The translations under genes were made by a program, and so were the position numbers. Below, piece by piece: positions 35,032 through 45,212 of a DNA stretch of 64,000 nt. The stretch is from Margaritispora aquatica (taxonomy: Eukaryota > Ascomycota > Leotiomycetes > Helotiales > Discinellaceae): assembly GCA_007644065.1 (NCBI GenBank), contig VJWN01000015.1, positions 666,658 to 730,657 on the forward strand, given 5' to 3'. Positions within the stretch are counted from its first letter, which is position 1; the number at the start of each line of letters is the position of its first letter. A model generated the notes under the pieces. That model saw only the letters and a program-made list of their open reading frames with translations. It did no database searches and was not told the origin of the DNA.

Positions 35032-36951
35032 AATTATCAGCCAACAGGGTCGGCTCCCTCGGGGACTCGTCAACCTGCAGCGACTACAACACTCAACGAC
35101 AACAACCATGACGATGACGAGTTTAAAGTGATCAATGTGGATAAAAACTTCAATGAGAGTAGCAACCCATAGACAGAGGATACAGATGGTGATAGCGAGG
35201 TAAATTCCGGAGAATGATAGTTAGAAATCGCTAATACTTACCTATAGGGGACAACTACCCAGTACAACCAGATCGTTTGAGGTTCGCAGATGTCGAACAA
35301 CAATCGAGAGGCAATCGTAGGGCTGCCATGAGAGAAAACTCATTTGCTGTTGACCATGCTGTAAGCATTTCCAATTTTATTGTCCTCCTTTTATGGTACA
35401 AAGTTCTTTCGGTCAAGATAAGCCAACCCGTTCCCGCAACCACAAGAGTCGATACACAATGCTAGGCCGACATCTTCCTACCCTTTAAAAATGACCACTT
35501 GCTAACATTCGTCCTTAATCTAGCTCCCACTGATCATCCACAATTCTTCCAGCAAAGGAAGTCGTCTGGCAAAAGCAGTGTTGCAAGTAGTATCACCCGT
35601 ATAGAACCGGTATCATATTCCGTAATAATATTAGCTGCAAATTCCTATATAACTAGTAATAATATAATTAATTATATGATCGTTATATATTAAGGAGATC
35701 CGTATACGGGAATATATGATATAATATACTATTTTCGTTAAAAAGCAAACAAAGAAAAGGAATAGTAAATAAATAAAGGGGTAACGGGTTAGAGAGATTA
35801 AATCAGCTGACTTTTAATATAATTATCTATTAATAACTCTATATTATAGGTAATTGTTCTATTTACCTATACCTTTTTACTAATTATAGATATTATAGTT
35901 AAGTTACTAGTTATTTATGTCTAATTATAGAGAGAAACTAGGAGATTTGAAGGTAGCTTTTATATATAATCCGTATCTTAGTATAGGACTAATATACGAT
36001 AATATATAATATATCTAGTAATACGTATAGTTTAGAGGGATATTAAACGGACATAATATTTTACTCTTTAATACGGAGTCGTATAATACGGGCGTATACT
36101 AATTAAAACACTGGGCAAAAGACATCACCTTTACCAGGTCAGACAATCCGAATCTACCACGTCCGTTGTTCGAAGTAAACAAGCCGCGAGATATGCATGC
36201 CGACTTGGTTGACACGGCTGGGCAACAGCACAGATGGGAAAGCCCTCATATCGCATCGAGGAACAATGAACCATGGTGGGCCAGTAAGCGAAATGTCCAG
36301 CTTTTGAACAAGTGGCAAGTACAGGTTATCGACCGAAGAATTCCTCCAACAAGGGTCATCAAACCACGTATCGCCTGGACAGAACCTGAGAAACGCGTGA
36401 TTGATAGCGAGATTGAACGATTGATGAGACAAAATCAACGTCGGCCAAAAGGCCATGATTGGGAAGTCGTCCGAACCAAGTTGAACGCAGAGTTTGGAGG
36501 AAAAACGTCGGCTATTGGGACTAAATTGGCTTCTGAGGGCATTGGCACCAATGTGAAGTACAAATCAATCACAACCAAGACGCATAGAATGCCACATCGT
36601 ACTCGGCGTTCGGTCTGGTTACAGTGTACCAAATGGACTAGCACTAAAAATCTCATTGCTGACGTGGCCATAGAACTATGTCTGGGACATGTAGAGGGTG
36701 TAGATAACGATCTTGGAGGCGACGACGACGAAGAGGACAATTTGGACGTGAGCGATGTAGATATGGAAGCTATTCGCGACTTGCTCGCCAATGATCCCAA
36801 TGAAGAGCCGCATGCCAGACCAAATTGGAAAAAGGATGAGGGGTCGGATGACGAAGGAGATGGTGTTGGCAGAGTTGGTGCAGTGATTGCAAAACTTTCG
36901 GGTGTTATGGTCAGAAGTTTTAGAGAGTACAAATCAAAGATACTGAGTTAA
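35032..36951 (+). pseudogene. Island paralog P3: family member broken by AT-rich insertion
   Basis: Coding-like upstream pieces (35032-35213, with GTRQPAATTTLNDNNHDDDE; 35248-35361; about 35520-35609, with DHPQFFQQRKSSGKSSVA) are followed by an AT-rich block (35610-36108) and then a long open frame to 36951. That frame opens with HWAKDITFTRSDNPNLPRP, comparable to FGSGVSFNWSDNPHI in P5. It continues with the family block: RNVQLLNKWQVQVIDRR, then KPRIAWTEPEKRVIDSEIER, HDWEVVRTKLNAEFGGK, and an acidic tail. An in-frame TAG (35170-35172) breaks the first piece, and the phases of the upstream pieces do not join cleanly. The 3' half alone could still be expressed from a new start, for example an ATG at 36193. 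I infer a decayed copy. Confidence 0.5.
35610..36108. repeat. AT-rich, TpA-rich block with RIP-like composition
   Basis: About 500 bp composed almost wholly of A and T, packed with TA steps, with very few CA or TG dinucleotides while CG steps survive. Both borders are abrupt: coding-like sequence resumes at about 36109. This is the pattern left by repeat-induced point mutation of a transposon copy in ascomycetes. No open frame or clear terminal repeats remain, so the parent element cannot be named. Confidence 0.6.
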
Positions 36952-38186
36952 CAGTCGGTTAGTCTTTTTAATAGTGTATATCAGAATGAAAGCCTGCATT
37001 TCTCCACCTAAACTCGATTCTTAGCCTAGATTGAAATCATGGTGACTTTGAGTTATGACCAACTAAGTCAAAATGAGTTTTTATTGATGACGAGATGTTG
37101 GATGGGCAGTAATATTCCACCCCTATCTCCAGACAAACCTCCCCCTCAGCAGGCGAAGAAGCTATATAGACTAGAAAGAGTAAACAGATGCATCTTTGTC
37201 CAGCCTCGAATATTGAATTTTGATCGAAATTGACAACATATATTTATATCCAAGGGTTGAAGGCATGGTTCAATGTCTTTCTGATGGACAGCTATCTGAT
37301 GTTAGTCTATTGTTATGATTCACAAGCCTTGCTTAGTTCACAAAGCTAAGTAGATCCACAAGGCTTGATTCATATGATGTACAGCAGATTTGTGCGCCGC
37401 TTCCACTTGCTTATAAAGAGGCAGGTCCCTCACTTTTGCATTTCTTTCAACAATTCCTCAATACAAAACCATGACCTGCATAACCTTTAAGTCATAACCC
37501 TACATCCATTTTCATGATCTTTTCAACTTACTCACCTGCACTCTCATTATCAAAGTGTAGTCCGATCATTTTCGTGGCATCAAAATCACCCTATTTCAAG
37601 CACAATCCACTGATTTGTAGCCAGTAGTAGCGACACACCAGCGACCTAATATTTCTCGGATTCAATCTGCCAGGCACCAATATAGCAAGGAGTTCGTATT
37701 TCTGGGTCACAATTCACCAAGGCGCCTTCAAGTTGAGTAAGCACCGCCTACTGCGTTCTCGTTCTCTCAGCTACTTCTTTATTCTCATTTTTCTGCTAAA
37801 TAATTGACCTCCTTGTGCTATCTTGGTTTGCGACATGAGTGCAGCCTTGAGCACTGCATGACTACACCTTGTCAAGTGCTCGGTCTCGAAGCTGCATGAC
37901 AAAGAACAGCTCTTAGGTACAGCCTTTATGATCCTATACCTCCTCCGAACACCCTCCACCTACAAATGAATCAACTTCAATCATTCAGCATCCCAATTCT
38001 CCTTTCCATCTTATATTTCGTACCACCATTGAGGCGAGGCGAACCCCCCTAATATTATCGGTTATTTTCGTTTCGCGGTGAAACCTCGGTCAATCACTAC
38101 TTGATAACTTCGTCTCGAGATTAAAAGCTAATTTTACTGCACAGTACACATTTGCTCATCAAGCGTTTGAAAGCATAGCCAAGGAG
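36952..38186. other. Island spacer with P4 promoter and 5' UTR intron
   Basis: No gene is supported. A probable 5' UTR intron of P4 runs from GTAAGC at 37737 to CACAG at 38144 (about 408 nt), with a GCTAAT branch motif near its end, 42 nt before the P4 ATG. Confidence 0.45.
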
Positions 38187-38994
38187 ATGTCTAGGAATTA
38201 TGAAGCCTCTTCAAATGCTACTGAAGCCAAGCTCGCTTTAACTTCCGCTCCTGCTCTCCCTGTCCATAGAGGTACAACCAGCACCAAAGGCGTAAGCAAA
38301 TCTCAAATCTCCTTCTCGGATATCTTCTAATGCATCCAAGAATACAAGCTACAAGAAGCGAGCCGTCACTCCCAAGAACACAAACACTTACCCCAGCGAG
38401 AACCTCGAACTGAAGCAATCCTCCGCCAAGTTGAACAAGCCAGACCCTGCCAAGGCCAAGCTTATGATCAAGCACACCAACGTCGACATGATGTACATAA
38501 GCGAGCATGAGTTCCCACGAGCTGGCAAGGATAAATGGAATGACCCGAAATGGATCGTCGACCTAAACAAGTGGCGCGCTCAAACCTTCGACCGCCTCTT
38601 CCATCACGATGATGCATACAAGAGCAAGATAATCCGACCTAAATGGAGCAGAGAAGAGGGCGAGTGGTTCGTCCAGATTGTGTGCAAGCATGGCCGCAAG
38701 TATGGCGGCACGCTTCGAGGCAAGGACTGGGAGCGGATCTCCAAGGCTCACGAAGTTCGCTTTGTTGGGACCACGATCAGAAAGGGCGATGAGTTGATCA
38801 CGGGCAAGACTGCAAAGACGGAGCAAGTCATTCGACGCCGAAATGCGACTTCGCTTCGTGCGATGTTCAAGCAGATGCCTGAGTTGGGGGCGTTGCTGCA
38901 GAAGACTATTGATGAGTTCTCTGATGCTGAGGTGGAGCTCGATACGGATGAAGAAGGTATTGCGGAGTTGAGTGATGATGAGCAGATGAAGTGA
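38187..38994 (+). CDS. Island paralog P4: intact LNKW/SANT-like family protein
   Basis: Two exons (38187-38291 and 38341-38994; 49-nt intron GTAAGC..TCCAAG with a CTAAT branch motif) encode about 252 residues. A Ser/Thr/Ala/Lys-rich N-terminus precedes the family block: DKWNDPKWIVDLNKWRAQ (about residues 98-115), SKIIRPKWSREEGEWFVQIV (about 130-149), LRGKDWERISKAHEVRF (about 161-177) and VGTTIRKGDELITGK. The spacing of the three aromatic anchors (RPKW, EW, KDW) suggests a SANT/Myb-like three-helix fold, which is an inference. The tail is acidic (DEFSDAEVELDTDEEGIAEL). No known family is recognised. A nuclear DNA- or histone-binding role is plausible but unproven. The frame is intact and the 5' UTR intron resembles those of P1 and P5. 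Confidence 0.7.
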
Positions 38995-40367
38995 TGGTGG
39001 GAGTAATGAAGGTTCATATGGTTTGAGTATGTCCGGATTTTCTGACGAATTTTCAAGGTCCTCAATGATTATACCGACTCCTCCTTTGGTATTTTCCTTG
39101 GATCTGCGACCGTGGGCAGGATATTTTGGGGTTGCAATGTTTGTTTTCTTGACTCTTGGGTCCGATATCGATCACGTAATTGGGGCTTAATTTGGTGTTA
39201 ATATTGTTGGAGAGGTTTTCTTGGGTGGGAGCATGGCGGTTCCTAGGTTATCTTGAGCCTTGACAATGTTCGTTAGGTTGCAAGGCAGATATAATTGTTG
39301 CTTGAACGTGGCAAGCAAGCAATGCACTGCCTATTGATTATGTCCATAGACTAATGTAATGTCAATGGGTTTCGTGTTCCCAAACCCTCGGCAGTGTTAA
39401 TCTCGAACTGCGAAGCAATGTTTCCTTAGAAATTGGCCCTATTGAAGTGAGCCAAGGCTTTCTACTAGATACAAATCGAGTGTGCTAGATGACCCTTTCA
39501 TTGACTTAGAATGACCACATCAAAATATCAAACAAAAGCATTGTTCCTTTGTGCTTCTCATGTCGCAGAAATTATTTCATTGTGTTTTGATGTCCACTCA
39601 TCTGAGCGTACGTGTCAAAGCCCGTATTTCAACAATAGAGCCCTGATGGTAATTGATAGAATATGAGAAGCAGAATACACACCTATTGTACATACTCACT
39701 ACTAGCATTGATACAGATACATAGCTACAAGTAAACGCTGAGATCTCATTGGCTTATCTTGATCTTTTCGCCTGGGAATTCGAGTTCAGACGGCAGCGTT
39801 ATCGCGACCAGCTTTCACGAAATTCGCGTCTCGGACTTTCGCGCCTTCACATAAATACCCCTCCCAAACCTTCCTCGCTCAAGACTCGACATCTTTTCGA
39901 CACAACAATTCCTTACTTCGATTATCCAACTATCTTTGCTCTGCACCTGTAGGTAAGTACCACATCCAGCACACTTGAGATCGAATACGTCTTTGCCTTT
40001 GAGAGCTTCGCAATTGATTGATCCTTTCTATATTCGAGAGATCAAACTTCAACAATTCTTTGCTCCGCCTCTTGGACACCAAAGGCTATGATCTCAACCC
40101 ATATCCTCTTCCTCCTTGTCGCCTACCTGGTTAGAGCTTTGATTCCTATCAAAGCCTCCACTTCCACCACATTCGCTAAACTCTTGGGACCCTTCACATC
40201 TTCACTGCTTTGCATTACCGCTTTGGCGAATCCAACTCTTTCCTCACTTAGAATTAGCAACCGGCAGAAAGAGATAGAACTGAGGAAACTCGAATGAAGA
40301 CAGATGCTAATTTGGTTCTTTGACAGAGCAACGATTCTTAAACCACAATATCGAGCTCCTCCTCAAC
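38995..40367. other. Island spacer with P5 promoter and 5' UTR intron
   Basis: No gene is supported before 40368. A 5' UTR intron is likely from GTAAGT at 39953 to GACAG at 40326, with a GCTAAT branch motif. The 40088-40297 open frame lies inside this intron and is probably chance. Confidence 0.45.
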
Positions 40368-41583
40368 ATGGAGCATACTTCGGATTCCGGTCAACATAAC
40401 CCCAATATGAACAAATCTGCTCGCACTCCGCTCACTCAAATCACCCCCAGTGAGAGAATCGCCGAAAATTCCAAGGCCAAGGGAATAAAGCGACAACAGG
40501 TTGCGAACAGCGACGACATGGGACCAGAGCCTGGCAATAAGAAACAAAAGCAGGAGCATGCCCCGGTTTTGGGTCCCACTGCTAGCTTGACGAAAGAAAA
40601 TACCCAACCACAAGACCGAGGTGTACACATGGCAAAGAAGAAGGCTGTTGAAGGAAAGAAGGGCAGAACAATTGCCGACAAGAAGAGAAGCAAGGCAGTC
40701 CAGCCTCGTTTCAATCCCAAGGTTCGTATAACTCACACTCACTATGAGAAAGCCAACTAACTCCTCTGTATAGTCAAACGACAAACATGCACCATACTTT
40801 GGATCTGGCGTCTCGTTCAACTGGTCTGACAACCCTCACATCACAAAGGACAAGGCAAAGAAAGACAACCCTGACCCTTCTCTTCTAAAGATCAAACTCA
40901 AGGATACCAAAGGAAAGACTTGGAAGTCCGCAAAGTTCGTCAAGCACGTGGTTATGGACTGGAGCGACGCAAAGATGATCAAGGATCTGAACAAGTGGCG
41001 TAGCCAATTCATCGCTCGCACCCTTGACAAGAACAACGCCCAGCCCAAGGCTTCCCGCCCTCGCTGGTCATACATCGAAATGTTGTACATGGCTCGTCTG
41101 ATCAAGAAAGCCATCCTCACCAAAGGCGCCAAATTGTCCAAGTCGGACTGGATCGTCATTGCCAAGCGCATGAACAAGCGTTTTGAGGGAACAATTTGCA
41201 GAAAGGGGCAGGAGACACCTGATACACTGAATGCCAAGAGGGTTCTCGTCAAGGGTGATGTCTTGAAAAAAGATCACATCATTCCTCGTCGCTCATTCAA
41301 CACCATGAAGAACCAGGCAAGCAGATGGCCACAGGTGGTTGAGATGATGAACCAAGCCATTGAAGACGCCGCCTCAAGCAGCTCTTCAGACAACGAGGGC
41401 GAGGCCACTGCTGGAGAGGGAAACAAGATGAAGGAGAGATTTGATATTGCTGGATCTGTGAGCAGCATGAGCATTGCGACTGTCACCGATGATGAAGGGG
41501 ATGATGAGGACTGCGATGGCATGGAGACCGATGATGACATGGAAGGCGTAGATGATGCTGAGCTGGAGATCAACGCTCAGTAG
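40368..41583 (+). CDS. Island paralog P5: intact LNKW/SANT-like family protein
   Basis: Two exons (40368-40721 and 40774-41583; 52-nt intron GTTCGT..TATAG) encode about 387 residues. Residues 1-118 are a disordered, basic region (KKKAVEGKKGRT, ADKKRSKAVQ) with likely nuclear localisation signals. The family block follows: FGSGVSFNWSDNPHI, MDWSDAKMIKDLNKWRSQ (about 179-196), RPRWSYIEMLYMARLIKKA (about 215-233), LSKSDWIVIAKRMNKRFEGT (about 240-259) and a CRKGQE turn. A helical segment RRSFNTMKNQASRWPQVVEM and a long Ser/Asp/Glu tail end the protein. This is the longest and best preserved copy and the best query for the family. It is not a family I can name; the SANT/Myb-like assignment is by pattern only. 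Confidence 0.75.
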
Positions 41584-43455
41584 GCAAATTTACTGGCATC
41601 ATTTGAATTTGCGGTTGGCCAAGAATGGTCAGCGCTACTCAGCTTATCTGCAAAGTAGTCATGAACCTTGAACGCGGGATATTTGTATAGAGTAGAAATG
41701 CAATCCGAACTTCTCTCCGAAGATAATATGGCTGTTTGGGAGTGACGTTCTTCCACTCACTCTAATGCAACAACTAAAGCGGGGCTTCTTGCTAACATAT
41801 GTCGGAGAATATCCTATTGATTCGTTTTAGAAATGGAACCCTAAAAAGTGAGATATTTGGGGGAGAGATGTACTTTTAGGTTGACATGTTGTTGAAAGAA
41901 GGCCCCTGCTGCATGGACGGGCACTAGTGCCTAGCTCCCACACCCCCTGTCATTTGACGACACCACCATTTGAGTTCAACTGTATTTGTCACTTCCTCAA
42001 TGATAATCATGGCTTTACATTTGGTTCCATTGCATGATAAGTATGGCATACCGAGTGCTTCAGCTTTCACCTATACATGAGTTCACCTCTCAAAAAGGTT
42101 CTGACGTCGGGCTCTGCCGAGGCTCCATTGCAACAGACTACTGAACCATCGTCAGCCATCAAGCTGCAATTGAATGTCACCTATAGCACAGATAACACCG
42201 TGGAGAAACTACCTATCAAGGCATCGATGTCACTCAAATCGGATATCATGAACAGACTAAGCTTTGAAGAGCTTTGAGCAAGAATTTTCATAGGTCCAAT
42301 AATTGCCAAGTTGCTTCTCTCTCATCGAAGTCACCAAAGTCATTAAAGCCCTCGGTTTTTACCAATCATATCATTCCAAGTGACAGGAAATTTGCTACTA
42401 CGCCTTAGTCTTCCTCTTTTGAGTTTCAATAAACATCTACCCATGATACCCTTGTTTCTTGCCGAAAGACCAGCAGCCAAACCAAGTATCATTGTGTATC
42501 TGAAACGGGAAGAATATAGAAAGAATCTAGAGCTACCTAGGTTCCAAACTTGGGATTGTATCCTTACCAAATTGGTTCTGTCTCACCACAATAAGTAAAG
42601 GAAAGTATGGTCGTATCACGAAGCCAAGATGAAATCTCTAGAACCAAGGTGAAATCTCCAAGGATAGAAGGTTTTAGTAATGTTTGAGAATATTCCACAC
42701 ATTCTCCTTGGCTATGTAGCACAATATTGAAGCAATTAAGAGATATTGTCCAACTAGATTGAAAGGAGATTGAGTCCAAGTAGGAGAGAGACATGTCCCG
42801 AGGGAATCAACTTTATGTGGCTGACAAGTTGTTGAATTGATTCTTGGTGTGTAACAATGCAATACACATTCAAAAGGTGCGTTTTCAATAGTTAACAAGG
42901 AGATGTGCCAAGGAAGTCATGTATCAACGTATCTACATAATGAAAGCGGGTTAAGTAAGATGTCCAGTCCTGCACTGTTCTAGTGGTGGTCAGTCACATG
43001 ACCCTGAACCTCATGTGGCCTATATATTTCTAAGTAAGGGGGTTCATTACATCTTCGAAGGTAATGGCCGAGTGGTAGTTGGTTTACATTCTATCATTCT
43101 GGTTTCATTCGGGCACAATACCAGGGCGAATCAAAAGTTGCTGGGCTTGGGATGTCGCACCTCTCCAGGATAAGGATGTAGGGGTGATCGCTAGTCGGAC
43201 CTCGAACCTTTTGTAGTTTGAAGCTATATACGCCTTATTTTTTTTTCTTTTTTCTTCTTTTTTTTAAAAAAAATATAAATCAACTCTCGCTAAACGGAAA
43301 ATTTCAGTATCAACAAATCTGTTAACCGTGAGACGTAAGAAGTATCTACTTGGTCTGAAAGGCTAGGAGGAACATACCTTACTTACTAGCTTCTAAATAT
43401 CACAGTACATAGCATGCAGAAGTTTGAGTCAAAAATAACAATTTACTATGTGAAG
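41584..43455. other. Right margin of the island: spacer with possible solo LTR
   Basis: No secure gene. A 66-codon frame at 42077-42277 begins plausibly (MSSPLKKVLTSGSAEAPLQQ) but has no resemblance to the family block. An LTR-like stretch lies at 42681-43117, and a T-rich/A-rich palindromic tract at about 43237-43280. Confidence 0.4.
42681..43117 (+). repeat. Possible solo LTR
   Basis: The stretch begins TGTTTGAGAATATTCC, which resembles Copia-type LTR starts. It carries a TATA-like CCTATATATTTC near 43019-43030 and ends near a GGGCACA. No matching target-site duplication was found at these borders and no internal element follows, so this is only a candidate. Confidence 0.2.
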
Positions 43456-45212
43456 CTAATACTTTCCACCCGAAACAGCGAGTTCGTTCAAAGAGTCGCC
43501 TAGCTCATCCGCATCTTCAAATTGCAATCTTTCCTTTTCCTCACGTTGCTTTCCCTTCTCAACTGCTGCTTCGTGGGCAATCTTGCGTTGCCTCTTGAGC
43601 TGGCGCTTGGAAACAACTGCCTCTTCCAGACTGACCGAAGCAAGCTCTTTCTCTGTTTTACGTAGGGTGCCAATTTCTTGCTCCATTGCGGCCTTGATCC
43701 TATGCTCACTCTTTGCAGTCTTACCAGCCTCGCGTTCCTGGCGGCGTCTTACCTTCTCAGCCTCCCACTCCGCATCCCTCGCACGGCGCTCCGCCCTCTC
43801 AACCTCCCACTTCGCCCACTCCACATCGAGTTTTGCCTTCTCAGCCTTCCACTCCGCATCGAGTACTGCTTCTTCCGCTTCATCCTTTGCAATGACCAAA
43901 GGGATTGGGTCCTCGGACTCCCACTTCGCAAGCAGTTCCGCACGCAGTCGTACACGTCGCTTCTCATCTTCCTCAGCCTCCAATCGAACCTTCTCCTCGT
44001 ATTCCAAGCGTGACTTCACCATGACCGCAGCAAGGATATCGTCATCATCGCTATCGCTATCCAGATCTTGACGGAACTAAGATAAATTTGTTAGCTGGAT
44101 GCGCTTCTCAAATACGAGTACTGGAATTAACTTACGTCTTTTCCAGAACGGGTAGTCTTGTATGAAGAAATACCGGTCTCGTTGAAAACGGGCTCCTTCT
44201 TTGCGGCGGCCTTCTTGGGGGCTGGCTTCTTGGCTGCTCCCTTCTTCTTCTTCTTCTTCGATGCCTTGGTGCGTTTGGGAGCGACTTCCTCTTCGGACTC
44301 GACCTCCTCTGGCTCTGGCTCTGGCTCGGTATCCTCCTTGTCCTCGGCACTATTAAACATGGTGATCTCTGTTGGAACAAAAATGCCTCTGGCCTCCAGT
44401 TTTCGCCTAGCCATAACCCTCTTGACTATTTGAGCATGATCCACGGCACTCAACATTGCATTGAAGTCCGGTGCAAAGATCCGACCCATGGTATTGTTAT
44501 CAAGGAGAAAAGCCTTCCACATGTCGATAGCCTTGATGTGGCCCTCTCTGTATCCACGCTAGACAAATTCAATAATTGCTCACGATCTGTTGGAGGTATA
44601 GGGAAAGGCGAACTTACAGGCTGACGGATCTCCTGAACCACCTTGGTGCGGATGAATGCGGCAGCAGCCAGAATTGCAGGCTCCCTTTCGTTGACATGGA
44701 AAGAGAACCAGGTGTGGATGCTGGTGAGAAGTGGGTTGAAGTCCTCCGCCTCCTTGAGCATGCTGACAACTCTTGCCCGTTGAACCTTGGTGAGAATCTT
44801 GACATTGTATTTTGGCTCATCGGGGAGGGTGCGGTCAGGGTTGTAGACTCGATACTAGCGCGTGATGTGTTAGCTGAGGTTTTTGCTTGAAGCTGGAGGT
44901 AGTAAGGCTAAAGTTGCAGGAAGAATGATATGAGGATGATGGAAGGTAAGGTATAATTGAGAACGAAATTTGAAGCTGAGCGCGATAGATCTGCGCAAAG
45001 TGCGCGAGTCTGCAGAGAAAAGCGCAAAGCAAGTAAGAATAAAAAGAGTAACTTACAATCTTGGCCATCACGCGGCGCATCATGCCAGCGTTGTAAGGAT
45101 CAAGACCTCCCATAAACTTCCAGGGACCTTCAAAGGTATCATCCTCCTCGAACTCCTCGTTCTCCAAGTCTTTCTTACTCTTCTTGGATGGTTGTTGTAG
45201 TGGATGACCCAT
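43456..45212 (-). CDS. Coiled-coil nuclear-type protein of unknown function
   Basis: Four minus-strand exons in phase (45057-45212, 44618-44854, 44136-44558, 43456-44076) encode about 478 residues. The N-terminal half is an ordered helical domain that I do not recognise (DTFEGPWKFMGGLDPYNAGM, then YRVYNPDRTLPDEPKYNVKI, WFSFHVNEREPAILAAAAFI and AIDMWKAFLLDNNTMGRI). A histone-H1-like Lys/Ala/Pro tract (SKKKKKKGAAKKPAPKKAAA) and an acidic SDSDDDD patch follow. Then comes a long charged coiled coil (repeating AEWEAEK/VEWAKWEVE units) to the end. Nuclear location is likely from the basic tract. The first intron (202 nt) is longer than its neighbours, so its acceptor is the least certain part. An in-frame upstream ATG (45314) would add a poorly coding extension and was not used. 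Confidence 0.65.

Noticed and set aside
34759..35109. Minus-strand 116-codon frame
   Set aside because: No recognised domain, and it overlaps the coding-like upstream piece of P3. Kept only as a weak possibility.
40088..40297. Hydrophobic 69-codon plus-strand frame upstream of P5
   Set aside because: It falls inside the probable 5' UTR intron of P5 (39953-40326).
42077..42277. 66-codon frame as a sixth family member
   Set aside because: No similarity to the LNKW or DW motifs; too short to support as a gene.
43060..43240. A tRNA-like A box (TGGCCGAGTGG) followed at a distance by TTTT runs
   Set aside because: No properly spaced plus-strand B box and no acceptor-stem complement were found. 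GGTTCGAGGTCC occurs only on the opposite strand, without an A box upstream of it.
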